Below, in pieces: positions 47,750 to 55,591 of a stretch of DNA of 55,591 nt. The notes under the pieces are model-generated. The model had not been told where the DNA came from. It saw only the letters and a program-made list of their open reading frames with translations, and did not search any database. A program made the position numbers and the translations under genes. The stretch's first letter is position 1; every line of letters starts with the position of its first letter. This stretch comes from Bacteroidetes bacterium UBA4416 (lineage in GTDB: Bacteria > Bacteroidota > Bacteroidia > B-17B0 > Aurantibacillaceae). The DNA is taken from assembly GCA_002390745.1 (NCBI GenBank), contig DGQK01000056.1, positions 50,860 to 106,450 on the forward strand, written 5' to 3'.

Positions 47750-50005
47750 CTAATATGCGCCGTCAAAATTCAATTCGTCCCTCTGGAAGTCCTCCTGGCT
47801 TTCCTGATCATACTTTGAGCAATCCAGCTCTATATCGCCCATATTAGCAGGCTTAGGGAATCCACCCTTAGATACTTTAAGCTTCGGATCGGCATATACT
47901 TTCTGGAAAAACTTACCCCAGATCGGCAATGCCATGCTGGCTCCCTGCCCTTCGGCGGTGGAGTTGAAGTGGATACTCCTGTCTTCTCCGCCCGTCCAGC
48001 AGCCGGCAACCAGTTCAGGCGTCAGGCCCATGAACCAGCCATCGGCATTATTCTGGGTAGTACCTGTTTTACCGGCAATCTCATTGGTCAGTTTATATTT
48101 TCCTCTCAGGCGGGCGCCGGTACCGTAGTCCACCACACCACGCATCAGCTGGATCATCACATAGGCTTTTTCCTCACTCATCACCTCGTCGGACGTCGGG
48201 AAAAATTCTTCCAGCACCTTTCCGTTCTTATCTTCGATACGGGTTACAAAGGTAGGCTGGATGTAAGTGCCTCTGTTGGCAAAAGTGGCATTGGCGGCTA
48301 CCATTTCAAATACCGAAATATCAGGTGTACCCAGGGCAATGGAAGGCACAGGATCGATCGGGGCTGTAATTCCCAGGCGCCTTACCAGGTTGATGACCGC
48401 ATCCGGTCCATATTGCTTCATCACCCAGGCCGTCACATAATTGACAGAGCCTGCCAGCGCTTTACGCAGGGTGATCATTTTCCCGGTTCCTTTGTCTCCA
48501 TCCGAATTATCCGGGCACCACTCTTTCCCATCGGCTGTGGTAATGCAGGTCCTCACGTTGGGCACCTGGTAGCAGGGCGACAAGCCTTCCTGGATGGCAA
48601 GGGCATATACAAAGGGCTTGAACGTAGATCCAACCTGCCGGCGGCCTACCTTCACGTGATCGAATTTAAAATGCTTGTGGTTGACACCGCCCACCCAGGC
48701 TTTTACATAGCCGGAGGAAGGCTCAATCGCCATGAAGCCCGTGTGCAAAAAGCTCTTATAATAACGGATGCTGTCCCAGGGCGACATGACCGTGTCGATG
48801 TCACCACGAAGGCTATACACCGTCATCTTCACAGGCTTCTGAAAATTGGCATAGATCTCTTCTTTACTCAATCCCGAATCTTTCAGGGAGCGGTAGCGGT
48901 CGCTCCGCTTCATAGAGCTCATCATGATGTTTTCGATCTGCTCTTTGTTGACGTTCCAGGCAAAGGGGGCATTTTTCTTGGTCTTGCATTCTTTGGCAAA
49001 CGCCTTTTGCAGATCCGTCATGTGCTCATGCACCGCTTCTTCGGCATACTGCTGCATACGCGAATCGAGGGTCGTGAAAATACGGAGCCCATCCTTATAA
49101 ATGTTGTAGGGCTTGTTGGTTTCAGGGTTGATGTGGTTGGCACACCATTGCTTCAGGAAATATTCGCGCAGGTATTCCCGGAAATAGGGCGCAGGGCCGT
49201 CGTTATGATCTTCCGGGCGATATACAATTCCCAGCGGAAGCTTTTTCAGGCTGTCGTACTTTTCCCGGGTGAGGGTGCCATTCACTACCATTTGCATCAG
49301 CACAACATTTCTGCGCTGCAGTGTTGCCTCTTCTTTACGGATAGGATTGAACAGGGAAGGGTTTTTAGCCATCCCGATCAGCATCGCTGCCTGCTGGATC
49401 TCCAGGCTGTCCTGGCTCCTGTTGAAATAGATCTGTGCAGCCGATTTAATGCCAACTGCCTGGTTCAAAAAGTCAAACTTATTCAGGTAAAGGGTGAGGA
49501 TCTCGTCTTTGGTATAGTTCTTCTCGAGGCGTGCGGCAATCACCCACTCTTTCATCTTGCGGACGATCATTGAGAATTTATTGAGCTTCTGGCGCGGAAA
49601 CATCATTTTGGCAAGCTGCTGCGAAAGCGTGCTGCCCCCGCCACTGCTGGAGCTACCACGAACTGCGCCAAATACGGCACGCGCAAGGGCCTTTGCATCC
49701 ACGCCGCTATGATCCCTGAAACGGACATCCTCCGTCGCAATCAGGGCGTCCACCAGGTCCTTATCCAGTTCATAGTATTTGACATTCACCCGGTTCTCCG
49801 AATAGTACTTCCCCAGCGTTTTCAGATCGCTGCTATAGATAACCGTTGCCAGGTTGCTCTTCGGGTTTTGCAATTCCTCTACGCTCGGCAGATCAAAAAA
49901 CAGCTCAAAGGAAATCAGGGAAACAAGAATAAAAATCGCCAGGAACGGTCCCCAAATAATAAGCCAGGTGAGTTTTATGAATTTAGAGTTTTTAGTGGCG
50001 GCCAT
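47750..50005 (-). CDS. Class A penicillin-binding protein (PBP1a-like)
   Basis: About 751 residues from the ATG at 50005, a bifunctional peptidoglycan synthase. The N-terminus is cytoplasmic and basic (MAATKNSKFIKL), followed by one membrane helix. The GT51 glycosyltransferase has catalytic Glu in IATEDVRFRDHSGVD and SGGGSTLSQQLAKMMFPRQK. The transpeptidase has nucleophile Ser ~459 in RRQVGSTFKPF (SxxK), SVN in AGSVNYVTAWV and KTG in AGKTGTTQNNADGWF. It polymerises and cross-links glycan strands in the periplasm. The frame extends to 50074, but the promoter at 50021-50049 lies inside that extension, so 50005 is the better start. Confidence 0.95.
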   Translation of the reverse strand: MAATKNSKFIKLTWLIIWGPFLAIFILVSLISFELFFDLPSVEELQNPKSNLATVIYSSDLKTLGKYYSENRVNVKYYELDKDLVDALIATEDVRFRDHSGVDAKALARAVFGAVRGSSSSGGGSTLSQQLAKMMFPRQKLNKFSMIVRKMKEWVIAARLEKNYTKDEILTLYLNKFDFLNQAVGIKSAAQIYFNRSQDSLEIQQAAMLIGMAKNPSLFNPIRKEEATLQRRNVVLMQMVVNGTLTREKYDSLKKLPLGIVYRPEDHNDGPAPYFREYLREYFLKQWCANHINPETNKPYNIYKDGLRIFTTLDSRMQQYAEEAVHEHMTDLQKAFAKECKTKKNAPFAWNVNKEQIENIMMSSMKRSDRYRSLKDSGLSKEEIYANFQKPVKMTVYSLRGDIDTVMSPWDSIRYYKSFLHTGFMAIEPSSGYVKAWVGGVNHKHFKFDHVKVGRRQVGSTFKPFVYALAIQEGLSPCYQVPNVRTCITTADGKEWCPDNSDGDKGTGKMITLRKALAGSVNYVTAWVMKQYGPDAVINLVRRLGITAPIDPVPSIALGTPDISVFEMVAANATFANRGTYIQPTFVTRIEDKNGKVLEEFFPTSDEVMSEEKAYVMIQLMRGVVDYGTGARLRGKYKLTNEIAGKTGTTQNNADGWFMGLTPELVAGCWTGGEDRSIHFNSTAEGQGASMALPIWGKFFQKVYADPKLKVSKGGFPKPANMGDIELDCSKYDQESQEDFQRDELNFDGAY

Positions 50006-50020
50006 ATAGTTTGTGTGGTA

Positions 50021-50049
50021 CAAAAATAACCCAAAACCCCATACCTCAA
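50021..50049 (-). promoter_or_regulatory. Promoter of PBP1a (-7 and -33 elements)
   Basis: Minus strand: -33 TTG at 50049-50047, an 18-base spacer, then TATTTTTG at 50028-50021, matching the Bacteroidota consensus. It lies 15 bases before the ATG at 50005. Confidence 0.7.
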
Positions 50050-50145
50050 AGTAATTATTAAAATAGAAATCCAATAATGGCTTTTTTTAACATCATGCCA
50101 AAATCCAATTCACTCAATCACCAAATCATTATTGCGAATTTTTGT

Positions 50146-50153
50146 TAACTTTG
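50146..50153 (+). promoter_or_regulatory. -7 promoter element of the 1336-residue T9SS protein
   Basis: TAACTTTG, an exact TAnnTTTG match, 20 bases before the ATG at 50174. No clear -33 TTG at the usual distance. Confidence 0.6.
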
Positions 50154-50173
50154 GTTTTAAATCCTCGTGAAGT

Positions 50174-53100
50174 ATGAAACAAATTTTATTTATTTCTTCA
50201 TTAATTTATTGTTTTTCGGGTATATCTCAAACTGCTCCAAAAACAGAACTTCAATCAAAAACACCTGGCGAACCCCAGAAAACGTTTGATGTAAAAAAAG
50301 CGTATGAGGAAGCCAAAGCAAAGGGAGTCCGGGCCACGGATATTGAAGGCTATGTGCAGACCAAAAAGCATGAATTTTCATCGGCTCATAGTTTGTCAAA
50401 ACAAGATCATATTCATACCCCTTACGAGCAGGTAAGCAAAGATGTCCAGGAAACGGTCATTTACCTGACGAACAAAGCCGGGATTCCAAACACTCCTCAG
50501 AATGTGGGCTGCTCGAATCTGGGTTTTGAGCAATATAACTTCAGCGGATGGACAGGAGGAACGGGCACCGTATCAACAGGTGCTGTAGGCTCAAACCCGG
50601 TTTACAACCCGGTTGGCAGCGCTATTGTGAACAGCGCCGGAAACAACGTTTCCCTGTTGAATACAACCAATTACCATACGATCATGACGATCCCTCCTAC
50701 CAACCCGGTTTACCCGACCTGTGCCGGCTACGATTCTTTAGCTATTCATACTACAGGCATGGGCCAGGTTTCTGCCATCCCTTTCGTCAGCCCTTACAGT
50801 TTCGACCCGGTTTCCGTTCGCCTCAACAGTGCCAACTCTAACTACCGTGCGGCAAGGCTTAAGTACATCGCTACCGCATCATCCGTCACACAACGTATTT
50901 CATTCAGCTACGCTGTTGTTCTGAATGACCCTGTTTCCCACCTTGCTGAGGAATCACCTTATTTTAAGGTGGAAGTGATCAATGAAAGTACAGGTAATAT
51001 CCTGCCCGGCTGTACTTCTTATACCTTCAACCCGAAAACGACAAGCTTGGCAGATTCCTTGATGACATCCAACCTGACGATTTACGGGGATGTTGTGAAG
51101 TACCGCAAATGGCAGTATTATACGGTTGACCTGTCTTCCCTTCCTGCCGGCACCAACGTTTCCATTAATTTCGAGGTCGGAGGTTGCACCTTGGGCGGGC
51201 ACACAGGCTATGCCTATGTAGATGCCGAATGCGGTGGAACAGCGACTCCCTATGTAAATATGTGCAGCGGCTCTACCTTTGCCACCTTGGTTGCCCCGAC
51301 AGGCTTTACTACCTACCAGTGGCTGGACCCATCCAACAACCCTATACCGGGCGCTACCAATGACACCCTGGTTGTCAACGGCCCGACAAACGGCTCTATC
51401 TATACCGTACAGATGGTATCTCCGGGCGGATGTGCCGTCACCTCTACCGTATCCATTATTCCTACAACCATCAATATCATCAACCTGAACTCGACCAGCT
51501 CATGCGCCGGAGGCAACTCCGGAACGGCTTATGTGCAAGCATCGGGCAGTAGCTCGGGCTATACCTACCAATGGACAAGCACTTCCGGCCCTAATATAGG
51601 AACCGTTGTCGGGACCACACAAACAGTCAACGGCCTTGCTCCGGGCACATACAGTGTGCTGGTATCGAGCGGGATTGTGGGCTGTGGGCAGGCTTCGGCG
51701 AATTTATCCGTTGGTGTGACCCCTGCCCAGTTTTTCACCCAAACATTTCCTTATTGCGGCAACACAGCAGCTATTCCTAAACCGGGCGGCACCAATTACC
51801 AATGGTATGCGGGCACAACGCCTATCCCGGGCCCTATAGGCACTAATGACACTTTATATGTTTCTCCCGTAACAAACGGCTCAGCTTATAATTTAACCTA
51901 TACCAACGCTTTTGGCTGTAAGGACTCCATCCAGTTTGTGCTCAGCCAGATTGCCGGCGGCGAAGCATTCCTTTCCGACAAAGTGAATGTATGCCCCGGA
52001 AATGGCAACGGCTCGGTGGTATTGAATCTCAACACAACTTTCCCTGCTCCTTATAACTATTCTGTAAAAAGCAGCACGGCCACCGTGATCAATACATCAT
52101 CTTCTGCTACAACCATGACGGTAAGCTCACTGGCCCAGGGCAATTATACGGCCACGGTCAACGACGGGGTTTGTATCTATACCAATACCTTCACTATTTT
52201 GCCTATCCCGACGAACTTCACCATCACTACCACCAATACGGTGCTCTGTCTTCCAAACGATACAGCCAAAATAAATCTGAGCTATGGCAATGTGCCTCCT
52301 AATTATTGCGGCACTGATCCAAACCTTTGCCCTCCCGGCACGCTGCCGAATACCCTGTTTTCCGCGGGGCCATTCACGAGCAACAGCAACAATACCTATC
52401 CTGTTCCTTATGGCAACAACCACTACTCTTCTAAACACCAGTTCCTGGTAAAGGCATCCGACCTGACTTCCGCCGGCCTCTCTGCCGGTAAGATCTCAAG
52501 CCTGGCCTTTAAAATCACGAACATGAACTCGAGCGTATCTACTTTCTCCAACTACGAGATCAAAATAGGCTGCAGCAATGTCAATGCTTTTGTCTCCAGC
52601 GGCACAGGTCCTTCCTTTGTGACATCCGGCATGCAAACCGTGTATTCCGCGGCGAGCCAGAGTGTCACAACCGGCTGGCTGACGCATCCGTTCTCCCAGG
52701 CTTATGTGTGGGACGGAAATTCAAACCTGGTAGTTGAGGTGTGTACAGGCGCTTCCAACACGACTTCAGGCAATCCTTCCTTTGAAATGAAGCAAATGCC
52801 ATACATTGCCAACATGAGGAACATCTCTACTTCTTCGGGAGTAAGTGCATGCCCTGCTGCTGTAGGAAACGGCAGCGGAAGGCTGATGGCTAACGGCGAT
52901 TACATGCTGCCTAACATGAAGTTTACCTTCTGCCCGTATGCGCCACCGGCTTCGTCTTACACCGTGAGTGTGGCGCCGGGAACGATAGGACATAACTATG
53001 GCAACGACTCCCTCAAAATCATTCCGCCGTTCACCATTCCTCCTACCAACAACCAACCGGTAACTTACACCATCACGGTGACCAATCCTGTAGGTGGTTG

Positions 53101-54184
53101 TGTCTCTACCCAAACGGTAGCCATGCTCTATCCTTCGCTCACCAATTCGATTACGGCTACACCAACACAATCTACAGTTTGCATCGGAACACCGGTAAAC
53201 CTGTCCTCTTCCGGCACCATCCTTTACAATTGGTATTACATGCAGGGTAACACGGCGATGCCGATTTCGACAAGCCCGACAATTACGGTAACGCCACCGG
53301 CTGCCGGTACCAATACCTATGTCGTCACAGGTACTTCGCCTTGTCCTTCGGCTATTCCGGATACAAAAACAGTAACCATCAATGTGATCCCGAAAGCGGA
53401 CCTGCTCATCTCTCCGCTACAGGACATCACCAAATGCATGGACAGGCCTTATGTGATTACAACCGGGGTAGGCTCCGCCACTCCGGGCAATCCGGGCACA
53501 CCGTACACCTACAGCTGGGCTACCTTACCGGGAAATGCACCGGCACCTGGAAACAACACGGCATCGAGCTATACGATGAATGCCAATACAACCACATCGC
53601 TGGTAGTAACGGTGAACGGACAGTGCGCTAATCCGACCATGGATACGGTGGTGATCTCCAACTTTGTGAATGACCTCACCATTTCCATCCTGGACTCATC
53701 TACTGCCTGCGCCAATTCGGAAGTAACGCTGCATGCCACCGCAAGCGGAGGTTATCCTGATTACCTCTACGGTTGGTTCCTTGAGAACAGTTCGCAGTCG
53801 CTTTCCAACAGCAGTACCGTAACCTTTACCAATGCTGCCACTCAGGGCGCCTACTCCATTGCCGTGTATGTGAATGACAGCTGCGGATATACCGCGGGCG
53901 ATTACCAAACCATCATCGTGCTTCCTCCATGCAACGTAGAGATCCCGAATGTTATCACACCAAATGGAGATATTGCCAACGAGTTCTTCAAGATCAAAAA
54001 TATTGAGTTCCACCCGAATACAAATGTGACCATCTTTGACAGGTGGGGAAGAAAAGTATACGAGAACTCTAATTACAATAACGAATGGAGGGGCGACGGT
54101 GTATCCGACGGAACGTTCTTCTATGTCGTCGATGTTCCCGACGATAAGCAGTACACCGGTTTTGTGACTGTCTTCAAGAAATAG
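50174..54184 (+). CDS. Large surface protein with T9SS type B (gliding-motility-associated) C-terminal domain
   Basis: A 1336-residue exported protein. The signal peptide is MKQILFISSLIYCFSGISQT. A charged spacer (KAYEEAKAKGVRATDIEGY) leads to a lectin-like or anchor domain starting NVGCSNLGFEQYNFSGW. Several Thr/Ser/Asn-rich Ig/PKD-like repeats follow, each opening with a Cys-containing strand (TSSCAGGNSGTAYVQASG, VNVCPGNGNGSVVLNLNT, TPTQSTVCIGTPVNLSSS, DSSTACANSEVTLHATAS). A distinct beta domain lies at about 705-935. The C-terminal ~85 residues are the type B signal: IPNVITPNGDIANEFFKI, VTIFDRWGRKVYE, YNNEWRGDGVSDGTFFYVVD. It is probably an adhesin or matrix protein at the cell surface. 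It is monocistronic with its own promoter and terminator. Confidence 0.93.
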   Translation: MKQILFISSLIYCFSGISQTAPKTELQSKTPGEPQKTFDVKKAYEEAKAKGVRATDIEGYVQTKKHEFSSAHSLSKQDHIHTPYEQVSKDVQETVIYLTNKAGIPNTPQNVGCSNLGFEQYNFSGWTGGTGTVSTGAVGSNPVYNPVGSAIVNSAGNNVSLLNTTNYHTIMTIPPTNPVYPTCAGYDSLAIHTTGMGQVSAIPFVSPYSFDPVSVRLNSANSNYRAARLKYIATASSVTQRISFSYAVVLNDPVSHLAEESPYFKVEVINESTGNILPGCTSYTFNPKTTSLADSLMTSNLTIYGDVVKYRKWQYYTVDLSSLPAGTNVSINFEVGGCTLGGHTGYAYVDAECGGTATPYVNMCSGSTFATLVAPTGFTTYQWLDPSNNPIPGATNDTLVVNGPTNGSIYTVQMVSPGGCAVTSTVSIIPTTINIINLNSTSSCAGGNSGTAYVQASGSSSGYTYQWTSTSGPNIGTVVGTTQTVNGLAPGTYSVLVSSGIVGCGQASANLSVGVTPAQFFTQTFPYCGNTAAIPKPGGTNYQWYAGTTPIPGPIGTNDTLYVSPVTNGSAYNLTYTNAFGCKDSIQFVLSQIAGGEAFLSDKVNVCPGNGNGSVVLNLNTTFPAPYNYSVKSSTATVINTSSSATTMTVSSLAQGNYTATVNDGVCIYTNTFTILPIPTNFTITTTNTVLCLPNDTAKINLSYGNVPPNYCGTDPNLCPPGTLPNTLFSAGPFTSNSNNTYPVPYGNNHYSSKHQFLVKASDLTSAGLSAGKISSLAFKITNMNSSVSTFSNYEIKIGCSNVNAFVSSGTGPSFVTSGMQTVYSAASQSVTTGWLTHPFSQAYVWDGNSNLVVEVCTGASNTTSGNPSFEMKQMPYIANMRNISTSSGVSACPAAVGNGSGRLMANGDYMLPNMKFTFCPYAPPASSYTVSVAPGTIGHNYGNDSLKIIPPFTIPPTNNQPVTYTITVTNPVGGCVSTQTVAMLYPSLTNSITATPTQSTVCIGTPVNLSSSGTILYNWYYMQGNTAMPISTSPTITVTPPAAGTNTYVVTGTSPCPSAIPDTKTVTINVIPKADLLISPLQDITKCMDRPYVITTGVGSATPGNPGTPYTYSWATLPGNAPAPGNNTASSYTMNANTTTSLVVTVNGQCANPTMDTVVISNFVNDLTISILDSSTACANSEVTLHATASGGYPDYLYGWFLENSSQSLSNSSTVTFTNAATQGAYSIAVYVNDSCGYTAGDYQTIIVLPPCNVEIPNVITPNGDIANEFFKIKNIEFHPNTNVTIFDRWGRKVYENSNYNNEWRGDGVSDGTFFYVVDVPDDKQYTGFVTVFKK

Positions 54185-54206
54185 AGATCCCGAAAATCAG
54201 GATAGG

Positions 54207-54242
54207 AGCCCCGTTGCAACAGATGTGACGGGGCTTTTTTTC
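54207..54242 (+). terminator. Terminator of the T9SS type B protein gene
   Basis: Stem AGCCCCGT / ACGGGGCT with a 13-base loop, followed by T7 on the plus strand; it starts 22 bases after the stop. Confidence 0.9.
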
Positions 54243-54279
54243 GTTTTGTTTTCAGGACATTTTCCCTTACTATTATAAC

Positions 54280-55527
54280 ATGTTAAACGATCAGCACCTG
54301 CTCATTATTTGTACCGTATGGCCGGAACCCTTGTCGTCGGCTGCGGGGAGCAGGATGATGCAGCTGATCCGGTTTTTCCTGGACCGATCATGCCGGGTAA
54401 CCCTGGCCTGCGATGCTCACCGGACAGACTATTCCGGGGATCTTTCCTCATATCCCATAGAGGCTTTGAAGATCGAACTGAACGATAGCGGCTTCGACCA
54501 TCAGCTCAGAGAGCTGTGGCCATCTATGGTATTATTTGACCGCTTCATGACAGAGGAAAAATACGGGTGGCGGGTAGCGGAGCAATGCCCGGAAGCTTTG
54601 CGGATCCTCGACACCGAAGACCTGCATTGCCTGCGGAAAGCAAGGCAGCTGGCTTTAAAAAAACAACAGGATGTGCTGCCCCTCCTTCTGCAAAGCGATA
54701 TTACCAAACGGGAGATGGCGAGCATCTACCGCTGCGATCTTTCCCTTATTATCTCCACCTATGAGATGGAATTGCTGCAAACTGTTTTCAAAATAGATCC
54801 GCAACTCCTGCACTATATCCCCTTGCTTCCCGATTATCCGGAGCAGCAGGAGATCTGCGCCTGGCCCGCATATGATGAAAGGGCTCACTTCGTCAGCATC
54901 GGTAATTTCCTTCATGAGCCAAACACCGATGCAGTGCTTTACCTGAAAGAAGTGCTTTGGCCTTTGATCCGGAAAGAGCTGCCGGAAGCGGAACTCCATG
55001 TTTACGGCGCTTACCCTAATGAGAGGATCAGACAGCTTCATCACGAAAAGGAAGGCTTCCTGGTCAAAGGACGGGCAGAAAACGCCAAAGAAGTTATCGG
55101 CGCAGCCCGCGTTCTTCTCGCTCCTCTACGGTTTGGCGCAGGCATCAAGGGGAAGCTCCTGGAAGCCATGCTCTGCGGCACTCCCAGCGTTACCAGCTCC
55201 ATAGGAGCCGAGGGCATGCACAAGGGCTTTTCCTGGAATGGCGCCATTGCAGACGAACCCAGCGCATTTGTATCTTCTGCAGTGAGCTTATACACCTCTA
55301 TCGGACACTGGAAAACGGCTCAAAACCAGGGCCTTGCCATTCTTCGTGATTTCTACGACACCGCTGCTCATTCGGCAGCATTCCTGGAAAGGCTTACTAC
55401 CCTGCAACAGAACCTTCCTTCTCACCGCATGTCTAATTTCATCGGGGCTATGCTGCTCCACCATAGCCTCGCCAGCACCAAATACATGGCACGCTGGATC
55501 GAGCTGAAAAATAAAACACAAGCCTGA
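54280..55527 (+). CDS. GT-B glycosyltransferase (GT4-like)
   Basis: A 415-residue glycosyltransferase with the GT-B fold. The N-terminal domain begins HLLIICTVWPEPLSSAAGSR (acceptor side) and contains ALRILDTEDLHCLRKARQL. The donor-binding C-terminal domain has FVSIGNFLHEPNTDAVLYLK, AELHVYGAYPNERIRQLHHE, GFLVKGRAENAKEVIGAARV and VLLAPLRFGAGIKGKLLEAM ending CGTPSVTSSIGAEGM, which is the nucleotide-sugar site of GT4 enzymes. Substrates are unknown. It starts about 40 bp after a terminator, so it begins a new transcription unit. Confidence 0.92.
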   Translation: MLNDQHLLIICTVWPEPLSSAAGSRMMQLIRFFLDRSCRVTLACDAHRTDYSGDLSSYPIEALKIELNDSGFDHQLRELWPSMVLFDRFMTEEKYGWRVAEQCPEALRILDTEDLHCLRKARQLALKKQQDVLPLLLQSDITKREMASIYRCDLSLIISTYEMELLQTVFKIDPQLLHYIPLLPDYPEQQEICAWPAYDERAHFVSIGNFLHEPNTDAVLYLKEVLWPLIRKELPEAELHVYGAYPNERIRQLHHEKEGFLVKGRAENAKEVIGAARVLLAPLRFGAGIKGKLLEAMLCGTPSVTSSIGAEGMHKGFSWNGAIADEPSAFVSSAVSLYTSIGHWKTAQNQGLAILRDFYDTAAHSAAFLERLTTLQQNLPSHRMSNFIGAMLLHHSLASTKYMARWIELKNKTQA

Positions 55528-55591
55528 CATTGCCTCCGGCCCTATTTCCCTAACTACACCTTCAACCATAAAAAAAGCCTCTCACTATTCT

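Noticed and set aside
47969..49573. A 534-codon plus-strand open frame
   Set aside because: It lies antisense within the PBP1a gene, which has all catalytic motifs. The antisense translation is Arg/His-rich without family features.
50006..50074. Longer start for PBP1a
   Set aside because: A promoter with both -7 and -33 elements lies inside the extension, and the added residues are not conserved-looking.
1..55591. CRISPR array, insertion sequence or integrated element
   Set aside because: No regularly spaced repeats, transposase, integrase or attachment-site duplications were seen.

Overview
The window is chromosomal DNA from a member of the Bacteroidota, probably a Sphingobacteriia/Chitinophagia-type organism. 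Five things point there. There are type IX secretion cargo proteins with both type A and type B (gliding-motility-associated) C-terminal signals. Several promoters match the Bacteroidota -7 element TAnnTTTG. There is a MurF-Alr fusion. There is an S46 dipeptidyl-peptidase. There is a TIGR02757 family gene. I see no tRNA, rRNA, CRISPR array, insertion sequence, prophage or plasmid functions. Most of the window is ordinary core genome with surface and glycan genes scattered through it.

Left part (1-16.6 kb). The 3' end of groEL and its terminator come first, then a small secreted protein whose signal peptide is split by a homopolymer frameshift. A minus-strand run follows: rsmI, a lipoprotein, a YdcF-like lipoprotein and a secreted protein. 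A 102-bp REPIN-like element lies just upstream of rsmI. Next is a lipoprotein that joins a c-type cytochrome to a PHM-type copper monooxygenase and carries all six expected copper ligands. It lies behind murF-alr and an RprXY-like two-component system. A holin-like membrane protein, a DPP7-type S46 peptidase, a hotdog thioesterase and a second two-component system complete this part.

Middle (16.6-37 kb). Two heme-motif secreted proteins and a lytic transglycosylase precede the ribosomal operon rpsF-rpsR-rplI, which has a clear promoter and terminator. A TPR-SpoIIE phosphatase follows. Then come a crotonase/TonB/hydrolase run, pyruvate dehydrogenase E1-alpha and E2, cytidine deaminase, ruvC, a flippase-like/GT2/OppC run, TIGR02757 with an MFS transporter, and a large secreted M4 metalloprotease with PKD, CUB and T9SS domains.

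Right part (37-55.6 kb). radC and wecB are followed by a glycan-type locus: DUF2304, a DPM1-like GT2 and two paralogous multi-pass GT-C-like proteins. A 3-oxoacid CoA-transferase pair comes next, then two more multi-pass proteins. One of these sits 2 bp behind a class A penicillin-binding protein. The window ends with a 1336-residue T9SS type B surface protein and a GT-B glycosyltransferase.

As a whole the region serves envelope construction (murF-alr, PBP1a, lytic transglycosylase, wecB, glycosyltransferases) and export of surface proteins. I did not find one compact, obviously new multi-gene system. The best leads are the cytochrome-PHM fusion, the REPIN-like element, the frameshifted signal peptide, the hairpin touching the murF-alr start codon, and the membrane protein coupled to PBP1a. 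All protein calls are from reading motifs; no database search was run.
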